Below the pieces are notes generated by a model, which saw only the letters and a list, made by a program, of their open reading frames with translations, was not told where the DNA came from and ran no database searches. Shown piece by piece: positions 36,540-44,717 of a stretch of 52,633 nt of DNA. The position numbers were made by a program, and so were the translations under genes. Source of the DNA: Abyssisolibacter fermentans (GTDB taxonomy: Bacteria > Bacillota > Clostridia > Tissierellales > MCWD3). The DNA lies in NCBI RefSeq assembly GCF_001559865.1, contig NZ_LOHE01000071.1, forward strand, positions 1 through 52,633, read 5' to 3'. Positions within the stretch are counted from its first letter, which is position 1. Each line of letters starts with the position of its first letter.

Positions 36540-36890
36540 AATTTTCTAACCCTTGTTGTAAAATAAAACTTTCATATACTAGGAGACATGGAGAGTATCT
36601 TTCTAAGGAACATTGGTGCGCGTGTTTTTTCCTCTCACTTCAAATCAGAAAATACACGTACACTACCGTTACGAGAAAGATTCCTGCATGGCTTCCTCAC
36701 AATATAGTAAAGAGCCAAAACAAATTGTTTAACAAATTTATCTCATGTAAAGCTTTGCCTTAGAACACATCACGTTTTTGAATTACATAATTACTGCCTA
36801 TATTTTTTCATCTTCATAAAATCAGAAAAATATAGGCAGCTCTAAGTAAAAAATGTCTTATAAAGCTTCAATACAAAAACTTTGAGTTAC
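36540..36890. repeat. Partial third palindromic element, fused to the amidase 3' end
   Basis: The right third of the element is recognisable. Hairpin CTGCCTATATTTTT (36793-36806) / AAAAATATAGGCAG (36826-36839) matches hairpin 33533-33580 of copy A but has C-G where A has A-T next to the GCC, again compensatory. The right end (CTTTGAGTTAC, to 36890) matches element B's right end. Further left are other inverted repeats (near 36586-36605 with 36680-36698, and GCGTGT/ACACGT inside them) that are not clearly shared. The last ~7 codons of the amidase gene lie inside this element end. Bases 36506-36540 resemble the amidase 3' end and may be a duplication scar. Confidence 0.6.
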
Positions 36891-37521
36891 TACTCCCTAA
36901 AGATTTACTTTCAAGTATCCTATCTAATAAGGCAAAAACCTCACCTCTTGTCATATAATCATCAAAACGCTTTTCGTGTATTTTTATTCCTTTATCTAAT
37001 AAACTTTCATAATGCACCTCTGCCCAATGCTTCTTATCCTCATAGATAACTCTTTTAAATTCTCCCCATCTGTCAGTACTTCTGAGAATATGAGGACAGT
37101 CTTTGCCGTTTGGGTATTTTGAGCTTTTCCAGTAATTATGCTGGACAACATCCTTTATAGATGGATTTTCAGCAATCAATTTTCTACAAAGCCATATTGT
37201 GTTTTCAAGGGTCTTTTCATAATCTCCATTCTCATTAACACACATCTCAATAGATATACTCTCTCTATTGCCTTTCCCACGAAGCCCGTCACCTGCATGC
37301 CAGCAGTTATAATCAATAGGCATATGCTGATATATGCTTGTACAATCAACAGTAAAATGCCAACATTTATTATCAGTATCTATGCTGTGCAGATACCTGT
37401 TATGTCTTTTAGCATCAGCTCCAATATTATAGCTTCCTGTTTCATGTATTGTTATATACTTTGGAAGCATTTTGTTGTATCTTTTGTCTATGAAATCTTG
37501 TATTATTTTTATTTTAATCAC
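36868..37521 (-). CDS. N-acetylmuramoyl-L-alanine amidase (tailocin/phage lysin)
   Basis: 217-aa Amidase_2-type (PGRP-like) zinc enzyme cutting the MurNAc-L-Ala bond of peptidoglycan. YITIHETG gives the first His ligand; VVQHNYW and KDCPHIL give the later ligand region, and CWHAGDG lies between. A C-terminal tail (~165-217) may contact the wall. It is the last gene of the tail operon, where it would serve cell lysis for particle release; no holin gene is visible. The start is odd: the frame begins GTG at 37521 inside the ribosome site AAGAAGGTG, and the next ATG (37470) would remove conserved residues, so a GTG or a non-canonical ATT/ATA start is likely. Its final codons come from the palindromic repeat end. 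Confidence 0.85.
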   Translation of the reverse strand: MIKIKIIQDFIDKRYNKMLPKYITIHETGSYNIGADAKRHNRYLHSIDTDNKCWHFTVDCTSIYQHMPIDYNCWHAGDGLRGKGNRESISIEMCVNENGDYEKTLENTIWLCRKLIAENPSIKDVVQHNYWKSSKYPNGKDCPHILRSTDRWGEFKRVIYEDKKHWAEVHYESLLDKGIKIHEKRFDDYMTRGEVFALLDRILESKSLGSSNSKFLY

Positions 37522-37634
37522 CTTCTTTTTTGTTTTGATTCAGTTATTGAATTTTAACCTATTAATATTAAGTAATAATCATATTAACTGATATGTCATC
37601 AAAAAAGTGTACCAAGTAGTTTGCTATAAATACC

Positions 37635-39521
37635 CTAATCTAATAATATAACTAGATAATTCATGTGAGTATCTGACCAAGATTGTCCATTAACAGTAAC
37701 TCTAGCTACAACATTTGTTCCCCTTTTATTTTCTGGTATATCGATTTTTTCTTCAAATGTATTAACTACAAACCAATTATCACCTCCATCAAATGATATT
37801 TCTAATTTAAGCAATGAAGTTATAGGTATTTCTTCTCGTAAGACATATAATTGAGTTGGTGTAAAGTTTAAAATTTTGTTTTTAAAAGTATTTACAAACT
37901 TATGTCTAGGGCAAAGGTAAAAAGTTGCTTTTGAAGTATTAGAAATAACCGTATTGCTATATACACTAAATAAAGCATCACCTTGTTGTGGAGTAGAAAC
38001 TATTTCAGTCAAATTATTATCAGAAATATCATATAACCTTGATCTATCATTTGTGGAAAATGATAATAAATCATAACCGCTAGAAATATCAGTAATAACA
38101 TATCTTCCAAACTCAGGACTACCATTATAACTTCGTATAATACTTGAATCAATAACAGATAAAGTATTAAAATCTCTTAATTCAATATAATAACGATCAT
38201 CTTGATAGTGATATTGAGTAACTACTTTATCACCTGCCTTGTTAGTTGCTAAAATACCCATCCATTCTAAATCGCTTGCTTCATCAAATTTTAAATATTT
38301 ATGGATTTTTATATCACTAGAAGTAATATCAAGTGAAATAATCCAATATGTCCAGCCAGATAAACCATTAAACCTGGAAGAAACATAAGCCTTTGTAGCA
38401 TCATAATTTATAAATACAGCATATTGATTAGAAAAAACATAACACTTAGATATATATACTATGGAAGAATTTAATAAATCTAGTTTATAATAATAAACAT
38501 AATTACCATTATGGTCTCCAGCAATTATATTTACATTGGTCTGGGAATTTCTACTTATATCAATACAGGTAAATCTAACATCATTTATATCAATATTTTT
38601 AATATTAGTTACATTTAATTTATTTCTATCAAATTTATATGCAAATATTAAACTACTATTACTATTGCTATCCCAGCAAGTACCAATAATAGTATCTCCC
38701 GCACTCCACTTTATACAATCATGATCAAAAGAATATGACATATCAAAAGAAAATGTAGCTACTACAACACCATCAGAAACCCTAATAATATTTACAGTAT
38801 TTTTATTACTACCTGATAACGAAACTATATATTCCCCATCCAATGATACATCATATCTCCCCGAATAAACTGAATGTTCATCACTTACCCATTGAGTAAA
38901 AGTGCCTATTGAACTAGCATTACTATTAACACCAATCCCACCATCTGATTCTGCAATAAATGAATCATTAAATAATCCTCCATAGGAATATTTCATGTTC
39001 TCCATATTTCGTAACGCATTAGATTGTAATTGCCAAATAGAACCTAAATTATTAGCTACAGTGTCAGTTATTGCATTAATCTCATCTTTTTGTTTCTGCA
39101 CATTTGTATTTATATTATAAATAATCTGCTCTAGTTCAGTTATTTGTGTATATGATTCTGCAATTCTCTGTTGTATCTTATTTAATTCAGAAGCATCTCC
39201 CTTTCCATTCCAATTTTCCTTTTCTTCATCTGTAACAAATCTATGCTCACTATCTTCTATAATAATACTTGCTAAATGTTTCTCAGGATGCACATAATTA
39301 TTTGCTTCTGGTTCTATATATTGAAGCTTATTTTTTTCTACATCTGTAAAATCATTCGCACTAAGCCCTTTACCCTCTACCTTATCCACTTTACTTGCCA
39401 AGATATCAACATTTCTTTTTATTTCTTCATCTATTACATCCATATTTGTATTAATATCATTAATGTTAACATTATCAGTAACATCAGGCTTTTTTAATTT
39501 GTAATTAATTGTTTCCTGCAT
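37635..39521 (-). CDS. Tail fibre / receptor-binding protein
   Basis: 628 aa from the ATG at 39521 (AGAGGTGA upstream); the open frame extends to 39572 but that part overlaps xkdU. The N-terminus (QETINYKLKKPDVTDNVNI) resembles baseplate-attachment ends of clostridial phage fibres. Residues ~60-110 carry NYVHPEKH and FVTDEEKENWNGK motifs typical of tail fibres, followed by a coiled-coil-like stretch (~115-165). From ~200 to 520 are repeated beta-strand units (SLDGEYIVSLSG, RVSDGVVVATF) that suggest a beta-propeller-like binding domain, then a beta-sandwich-like end. It lies between xkdU and the amidase, the normal place of the receptor-binding protein. No separate fibre chaperone gene is seen. 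Confidence 0.8.
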   Translation of the reverse strand: MQETINYKLKKPDVTDNVNINDINTNMDVIDEEIKRNVDILASKVDKVEGKGLSANDFTDVEKNKLQYIEPEANNYVHPEKHLASIIIEDSEHRFVTDEEKENWNGKGDASELNKIQQRIAESYTQITELEQIIYNINTNVQKQKDEINAITDTVANNLGSIWQLQSNALRNMENMKYSYGGLFNDSFIAESDGGIGVNSNASSIGTFTQWVSDEHSVYSGRYDVSLDGEYIVSLSGSNKNTVNIIRVSDGVVVATFSFDMSYSFDHDCIKWSAGDTIIGTCWDSNSNSSLIFAYKFDRNKLNVTNIKNIDINDVRFTCIDISRNSQTNVNIIAGDHNGNYVYYYKLDLLNSSIVYISKCYVFSNQYAVFINYDATKAYVSSRFNGLSGWTYWIISLDITSSDIKIHKYLKFDEASDLEWMGILATNKAGDKVVTQYHYQDDRYYIELRDFNTLSVIDSSIIRSYNGSPEFGRYVITDISSGYDLLSFSTNDRSRLYDISDNNLTEIVSTPQQGDALFSVYSNTVISNTSKATFYLCPRHKFVNTFKNKILNFTPTQLYVLREEIPITSLLKLEISFDGGDNWFVVNTFEEKIDIPENKRGTNVVARVTVNGQSWSDTHMNYLVILLD

Positions 39522-39531
39522 TATATCACCT

Positions 39532-40065
39532 CTATATAGTTTTATATTCTTCCCATGTATTAACAAAGGCACTTTCCCATGTTAAGTCTGATACCATGTC
39601 CCATGTGTTGTAGGTGTACTCAAAGTCAAAGCCTAAATGTGCGGGTTTTATTTCTTCTATTGCTTTTTTTAAATCATCCATATTAGGTGGTATTCCTTTT
39701 ATCCCAACAAATTTTATTATGAAATTATAGTTCTTATTATCCTCTGTAACTTCTACTTCTCCATTTGAATAACTTTCTGCAACGTTTTTGATAAGATTTA
39801 TTGTTATTGTTCCTTTTCCTCTTAGCTTTGATTTTATTACGCTTCTTCTGTATTCTAAGTCTTTGCTGTTGTTTACTGGAATACCGAGGTCTTTTTCCCA
39901 TCTTTCTAGTGTAAAATCTGCTGTTTCTATGAAAAATTGATTTAGCACACCTTCTAGATTAGCTTTGAAATCCTGTAATTCATTGTTTTCTGTATCAGCA
40001 ATGCTTACCATTACATGAGAAGTTTTGTAGGAATTGGGCAGATAACTCATTAATCTATTAGCCAA
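39532..40065 (-). CDS. xkdU: XkdU-like baseplate protein (DUF2313)
   Basis: 177 aa, in the family of PBSX XkdU, a baseplate wedge component next to the J-like protein. Diagnostic features: the start RLMSYLPNSYKTS, then a helical region with FFIETADFTLERWEKDLGIP, RRSVIKSKLRGKGT, and the end KPAHLGFDFEYTYNTW, typical of DUF2313. It overlaps xkdT by 8 nt, so the two are translationally coupled. Full length for the family. Confidence 0.9.
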   Translation of the reverse strand: MANRLMSYLPNSYKTSHVMVSIADTENNELQDFKANLEGVLNQFFIETADFTLERWEKDLGIPVNNSKDLEYRRSVIKSKLRGKGTITINLIKNVAESYSNGEVEVTEDNKNYNFIIKFVGIKGIPPNMDDLKKAIEEIKPAHLGFDFEYTYNTWDMVSDLTWESAFVNTWEEYKTI

Positions 40066-41098
40066 CTGTTACCGCCCCCAATACTGCGACTTCCTGCTCT
40101 GCTGTTATTATGTTTGATGTGCTGTTATTCACTGTTAAATTTGAATAATCCAATACACCAATACTTGCTAATATTAGACTTCCTATTTTTGCATAACTAA
40201 CTTGATTTTCTGTAAATGCAAGTCCTTTTAAATACTCTGTGATACTGGTTTTTATATTTTTTATTACTTCATCTTGAGTGTAATTATTTGTGTCTATAGA
40301 CAGTTTTACATTGATATTGATTAATACCTCTTTTGCACTCTCTACTGTAACTGATGCTCCTATTGGTCTGCTATCTTCTATATATTTAATTACTTCATCT
40401 ATTAATTCTTGCTCTGCTCCTGTCTTGTTGCTGTCAATTATCACTACTTTTACTGTTCCATTGCCGTTCCAAAGCGGGAACACTTTTACATCTCCTACTC
40501 CTATTACCTCTTTTGCCCAATTTCTATAGTGTCGTTTGTTTCCACTTGTTGCTGGTGTTTGTACTTTGTCAAAGTATCTCTGCCTTAATTCTTCGTCAGT
40601 TTCTCCATCATATCCGTTTGTTACTTCATTTTCATTTATTACACTGCTTAGTCCTGATATTGTAATAGGAAAATATTTTATTGCTTCTCTTGGAACATTT
40701 CCTATGCTTCCGCTTTCTTCACACTCTACTGATACTTGTGCCTTTCCTGTTTCATCTATCACTAAGCTGTCAAGTATTATAAAGTTGACTGTATCACTTG
40801 CTACTTTATCTCCCTTATTAATTGCTGCTCCTTTTGTACCTGTTATTGTCACTGTTGTTGTCGCTTTTGTCGCTTGTTTTCTTGTTAATCCCTGCTCTAA
40901 TACCTTTTTATCCAAATCACTACCTACTGCTGTAGCTGCAAAGCCTTTGTTTAATATTTCTTCTTGTTTTTTATATGCGTCTTCGAGTTCTATTGAAACA
41001 GGCATTAGTGCATCATAAAAAAAAGAGCCTCTGCTCTTATCAAATGTATCACTTATATTATTTAACATTCTATCTTGTATCTTTTCTCTACTGTTCAT
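40058..41098 (-). CDS. xkdT: XkdT-like baseplate J protein
   Basis: 346 aa, Baseplate_J family, the wedge protein linking the central hub to the fibres (P2 gpJ / T4 gp6 counterpart). Recognised by the opening GSFFYDALMPVSIELEDAY, the beta-rich middle (VTITGTKGAAINKGDKVASD), and the signature DEELRQRYFDKVQTPATSGN followed by YRNWAKEVIGVGDVKVFP. Normal length. It sits between xkdS (25 nt) and xkdU (overlapping) in the standard PBSX order. Confidence 0.94.
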   Translation of the reverse strand: MNSREKIQDRMLNNISDTFDKSRGSFFYDALMPVSIELEDAYKKQEEILNKGFAATAVGSDLDKKVLEQGLTRKQATKATTTVTITGTKGAAINKGDKVASDTVNFIILDSLVIDETGKAQVSVECEESGSIGNVPREAIKYFPITISGLSSVINENEVTNGYDGETDEELRQRYFDKVQTPATSGNKRHYRNWAKEVIGVGDVKVFPLWNGNGTVKVVIIDSNKTGAEQELIDEVIKYIEDSRPIGASVTVESAKEVLININVKLSIDTNNYTQDEVIKNIKTSITEYLKGLAFTENQVSYAKIGSLILASIGVLDYSNLTVNNSTSNIITAEQEVAVLGAVTVG

Positions 41099-41123
41099 CC
41101 ATACTCACCTCCTAAATTAAGCT

Positions 41124-41567
41124 TTAAAGAGTCATATTGCTTGTAAAACTATTTCCATCAGCTAAATTTACCTTAAAAGATACTATCAGCCTTGGATTTC
41201 TTTTTACTATTTTAAAATTTGACAGTGACTGTATCATTGGATTTTTGGTAAGTGCTTCTGTTATCTCTCTTTTCAGCTCAGCTTCTATAAACGCCTGCGG
41301 AAAATTATTACCTATGATTAAATCCTCCAATACTACTCCATACTCATTTTTATCGTTTCTTTCATATACCTTGTATCTGTATTTTTCTGTTCTAAGTATT
41401 TTCTCTACCCATACTTTTAGTGCCTGTACTCCACTTATTTCAACAAGTCTTCCGTCTTTTATGACAAAATCACCTTTATCAAAGTCAAATAAAAAAGATT
41501 TCCCTGAATCATTGAAATCTTCTTCTACAGCTGTCTTAAACTCAAGCTCTGCTATTTTGGGCAGCAT
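41124..41567 (-). CDS. xkdS: XkdS-like baseplate protein (DUF2634, gp25-like)
   Basis: 147 aa. It is the PBSX XkdS/DUF2634 counterpart of gp25, which starts sheath assembly at the baseplate. The GKSFLFDFDKGDFVIKDGR stretch, VEKILRTEKYRYKVY and the C-terminal SFKVNLADGNSF fit this family. Its start overlaps the xkdR stop at 41567, indicating coupled translation. Confidence 0.9.
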   Translation of the reverse strand: MLPKIAELEFKTAVEEDFNDSGKSFLFDFDKGDFVIKDGRLVEISGVQALKVWVEKILRTEKYRYKVYERNDKNEYGVVLEDLIIGNNFPQAFIEAELKREITEALTKNPMIQSLSNFKIVKRNPRLIVSFKVNLADGNSFTSNMTL

Positions 41568-41896
41568 TAGATATTCACCACCTTATCTATTACATAATAT
41601 TTCTGTTCATCTGTGGTAGGAATGAGCATCACTTGATCTCCTATCTTTAATGTATCTGTAAATTTTATTTTTCCTTTACTACACTCTGCATCTACACTCT
41701 CGATTTCAAATTCTCTTTCATAATCCTTTGAAATATGTGCTGACAATACAAGATGCTCTTTTGTAAGTATTATTTTTTCGCCTAAAGATACTTTTATTTC
41801 AGGAGGAGGATTAATAACTTTACCTAGCTGAGGACCTAAATACGGTTTATTATCTCTTTCTTTAAAAAGTTTTGCAAGTTCGCTTATTCCTTCCAT
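41567..41896 (-). CDS. xkdR: XkdR-like protein (DUF2577)
   Basis: 109 aa. Small beta-rich baseplate/spike-associated protein of the PBSX XkdR (DUF2577) type, with PYLGPQLGKVINPPPEIKVS near the start and LKIGDQVMLIPTTDEQKYYVID at the end, an OB-fold-like pattern. The family's exact role is unproven; position between the hub (XkdQ) and gp25-like (XkdS) proteins suggests the central spike. It overlaps both neighbours by one base. Confidence 0.87.
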   Translation of the reverse strand: MEGISELAKLFKERDNKPYLGPQLGKVINPPPEIKVSLGEKIILTKEHLVLSAHISKDYEREFEIESVDAECSKGKIKFTDTLKIGDQVMLIPTTDEQKYYVIDKVVNI

Positions 41897-42864
41897 TATT
41901 TCACCCCTAATCCTACCTGCATACGATGTATGCCGTTTGTTAATGTATGGTTAACATCTTTAATCAAATATTGACCACTCATACCTGTTATTGGTTCTCT
42001 TATCTCTATTAGCCTTCCTGCTCTTACGCTGTCATTTCCTATCATTTCTACAGAGTTTTCTTCCATCACTTTACCTAAATCCTTTAACATTTTTTCAGCA
42101 AGGTTTTTTGCTTTTGCAGTATCTTTATGTTCTGTAAGCATTACATCTTGGAGTAATCCATACTTATCTATTAACTTCTGGTCTCTTTGTTCTATTACTT
42201 TGTTATTAGTATCTATTACTTTTATGCTATTTTTCATATTCTCTATAGTTTGCTTCCTGCTTGGATTAGATATAGAGCTTGTTACATCATAATCCTGTAT
42301 ATTCTGTGCTAATTTAAATGTTGCTTTTATAACTAAATCCTCTTGATTTTCTATAAAAAGCTTACCCTGTCTCATTTCCATCCTGTATTTAATCCCTTTT
42401 TCTTTCTCTGCTGTGCTTATTATATCTCTGATAATATCACTTACTAATTTATTGTTGTATATTTTGTTAATTACAGTGCTTATAGGTGCTATTTTCCCTA
42501 TAGGAATTTTAAAGTCATTTAATATCGTTTCTATAGCCTTTTTTGCAGATGTTTTGTTAAATTGATATACTTCCTTGCTCTTATTTAAGTAAATTGCATA
42601 GTCAAAACAGGTATAGCTTACAACATTTCTACCACTATTTTGTTTTGAGATAACTATTCCTCTGAATATCTCTTCTTCATTTTTTATTATAACTACACTT
42701 CCAAGCTCTACAGGAATGCTTGGAAAATATCTGCTGTCATTAAATGCTATTTCAAAATCTAGTTGATTTCCTAGTTCATTTATATTGCTTCTCCATTTAA
42801 TACTTCTTACTAAGGGAGTAATATCAGTTTGTATGCCATTAGTAATGCAGTAAAACTTGTGCAT
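41896..42864 (-). CDS. xkdQ: XkdQ-like tail hub protein
   Basis: 322 aa, the same length class as PBSX XkdQ, the hub protein (P2 gpD / T4 gp27 counterpart) joining tube and baseplate. Features: WRSNINELGNQLDFEIAFNDSRYFP in the first beta domain, IFRGIVISKQNSGRNVVSYTCFDYA, and the C-terminal IREPITGMSGQYLIKDVNHTL. It begins 3 nt after the xkdP-like stop and overlaps xkdR by one base. Confidence 0.92.
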   Translation of the reverse strand: MHKFYCITNGIQTDITPLVRSIKWRSNINELGNQLDFEIAFNDSRYFPSIPVELGSVVIIKNEEEIFRGIVISKQNSGRNVVSYTCFDYAIYLNKSKEVYQFNKTSAKKAIETILNDFKIPIGKIAPISTVINKIYNNKLVSDIIRDIISTAEKEKGIKYRMEMRQGKLFIENQEDLVIKATFKLAQNIQDYDVTSSISNPSRKQTIENMKNSIKVIDTNNKVIEQRDQKLIDKYGLLQDVMLTEHKDTAKAKNLAEKMLKDLGKVMEENSVEMIGNDSVRAGRLIEIREPITGMSGQYLIKDVNHTLTNGIHRMQVGLGVK

Positions 42865-42867
42865 AAG

Positions 42868-43287
42868 CTATACCCCCTTCTGTTTGAGCTTTATAAATTT
42901 GAATTCACTTAATGTCAGCGTATAATATATGTCCCCCGAACCATCCTGCATACCGTATTCAAAGCTTTCTATGGCACAAGCCATATTTATAGAAGAATCT
43001 GTTATAGTTAATCTTATAGGCACTCTCCTAAGCTTCCAATTTTCAATAATATCTACATACTGCCAGCCTTTATATTCATTATCTCTCAAAAAGGCATATT
43101 CCTTACTTGGAAAGAAAGATTGTATAGTTATGCTGTCTAGTGCTTCCATACCTATTAATTTTATTTCTCCCTGAGAGATAGTATCATAAGTCTCGTTTTT
43201 CATAGCTGAATTAATTTTAAACTCAGTTGGAAGGACAGGCAGCTTTATCACTTGTTCTCTATTGTTTATTGATAAAAATATGTCCAT
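42868..43287 (-). CDS. xkdP: XkdP-like protein without LysM domain
   Basis: 139 aa. It matches the N-terminal domain of the PBSX XkdP family: PVLPTEFKINSAMKNETYDT, EIKLIGMEALDSITIQSFFP and NWKLRRVPIRLTITDSSINM. The B. subtilis XkdP (~235 aa) adds a C-terminal LysM domain that is missing here: the protein ends in TLSEFKFIKLKQKGV. It lies between tape measure and hub, where these proteins cap the tape-measure end of the tube. The short form may simply be the clostridial version. Confidence 0.85.
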   Translation of the reverse strand: MDIFLSINNREQVIKLPVLPTEFKINSAMKNETYDTISQGEIKLIGMEALDSITIQSFFPSKEYAFLRDNEYKGWQYVDIIENWKLRRVPIRLTITDSSINMACAIESFEYGMQDGSGDIYYTLTLSEFKFIKLKQKGV

Positions 43288-43299
43288 TACCTAACCCTC

Positions 43300-44625
43300 C
43301 TATGCATAAACATTTTCCATTGTTGTTTGTATTCTTGAAGCAAGTTGATTTGCAATTTCATCAACTGATAGACTGCTTCCGCTTATATTTATTGTAAAGT
43401 TGTTTTTGTTTGAATTGTGATTGCTTGTTCCTTGATTTTTATAATTAGGTTTAATGTTAAATGATCTATTATTATATAGGTTATTATATAGGTCAATTGT
43501 GCCATTCTTTATTTCTGATTGAATAAAATTAGATGGATGATTTAAATTTGGGTTAATTCTTTTTATATTAGGAAAACTCAATTTTTTATTATTTCTATAG
43601 CCAATCACTGGACTTATGGACTTACCCATTCTTTTTATTCCATCTACTGTTTTATTGAATGTTTTACTTAAAAAACTACCTGCTTTTTTAAGACTAGTCG
43701 TTGTACTCTTCACTATTTCTTGAGATTTATTTTCTAGAAACTTGTAGCCTTTTACTACTTCGCCGCCCACAAACTTCAAACCATTATTAGCTTTATTAAT
43801 TACTGCCTTACCAATATCTGTGGACTTAATCATGTCATACGCTAATGACCCAGCAAAATTTAGTGTTGATGTAATTTGAGAAACCCCAGGTATAAAATCT
43901 CCAACTATATCAATTCCAGCTAATGCTTTTTTAAAAATACTATCATCATATTTTAATGTATAAAGATTAGCTGCTAACCCTAATGGTGAAAAAGCTTTTG
44001 AAAAGTTGGCTAAACTTTTCTTACCAAAGTTCTTTAATGGTTTAAGCAAATTACCAGCCTTTTTAGCAATTGGTGATTTAGCTATTTTATTTATTAAGCC
44101 TTTATTAGCAAACATCTTGCTGCCAAACCATTTAAAAGGTTTTGCAGCAAATCCTTTTAAACTATTAGCTTTATTTTTTATTAAGTCCTTTGATTTTTTA
44201 ATCATTTTGAATATTGAAGAATCTGTACCTTTTCTTAATCTGGCAAGCTTACCTTTTCCTTTATTTGAAATAACATCATAATGTTCTTGTAGTTTATAGT
44301 TTATTGACTTATTAAGCCAATTAGCATCTTTATTAAAGTCTTTATTAAGTATATTTCCTACAAACTTCATACTTTTCTCAGCTGCATTACCTAATTTTTT
44401 TGCAAATGATTGTGCACTTTTGTTCTTAACTAAATTCAAATTTATTGCTTTTCCAAAAAAATAATTTGGTATTTTGGTTCTTCTAGTAATATGTGTATAC
44501 AAATCATTATATACTCCTCCTACTTTTTCCACTAAACTCTTGTCTTCATCTGCAATTGCTGTATCATTTTTTATAGCCTCAACCTTCTCAGCATCAGCCA
44601 ATATTTCTTCAAATTTTCTGTTCAT
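43300..44625 (-). CDS. Short tail tape-measure protein
   Basis: 441 aa at the tape-measure position (after the chaperone, before xkdP). It is very basic and lysine-rich, largely predicted helical, with repeated KxxG/KFVG segments and hydrophobic patches (SPLGLAANLYTL at ~215-226, IDIVGDFIPGVSQITSTLNFAGSLAYDM ~240-270). The C-terminus (NFTINISGSSLSVDEIANQLASRIQTTMENVYA region) matches ends of clostridial phage tape-measure proteins. It is far shorter than PBSX XkdO (>1300 aa); by the usual 1.5 angstrom per residue rule it would give a tail near 66 nm. Ribosome site AAGGTGGTGA. A conserved-looking hairpin (44667-44705) precedes it. Confidence 0.8.
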   Translation of the reverse strand: MNRKFEEILADAEKVEAIKNDTAIADEDKSLVEKVGGVYNDLYTHITRRTKIPNYFFGKAINLNLVKNKSAQSFAKKLGNAAEKSMKFVGNILNKDFNKDANWLNKSINYKLQEHYDVISNKGKGKLARLRKGTDSSIFKMIKKSKDLIKNKANSLKGFAAKPFKWFGSKMFANKGLINKIAKSPIAKKAGNLLKPLKNFGKKSLANFSKAFSPLGLAANLYTLKYDDSIFKKALAGIDIVGDFIPGVSQITSTLNFAGSLAYDMIKSTDIGKAVINKANNGLKFVGGEVVKGYKFLENKSQEIVKSTTTSLKKAGSFLSKTFNKTVDGIKRMGKSISPVIGYRNNKKLSFPNIKRINPNLNHPSNFIQSEIKNGTIDLYNNLYNNRSFNIKPNYKNQGTSNHNSNKNNFTINISGSSLSVDEIANQLASRIQTTMENVYA

Positions 44626-44666
44626 TAATTATCACCACCTTCATCAGATACCCATAAACAGAAATA

Positions 44667-44705
44667 GGGACAAAACCAATGCTTTAAGCATTTTAGTTAA
44701 GTCCC
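44667..44705. promoter_or_regulatory. Hairpin between tail chaperone and tape measure
   Basis: GGGAC (44668-44672) pairs with GTCCC (44701-44705), and inside it AATGCTT pairs with AAGCATT. It has no T-run on the transcribed (minus) strand, so it is more likely an mRNA processing, stability or attenuation element than a full terminator. Confidence 0.45.
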
Positions 44706-44717
44706 CATTTTATATCA

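Noticed and set aside
32584-36890. Palindromic elements as CRISPR, rRNA or tRNA clusters
   Set aside because: No regular repeat-spacer pattern and no tRNA cloverleaf or rRNA motifs; copies are ~1 kb and folded on themselves.
40536-41619. 160-aa plus-strand frames opposite xkdT and xkdS
   Set aside because: Antisense shadows of well-recognised baseplate genes; low-complexity Ser/Leu-rich translations.
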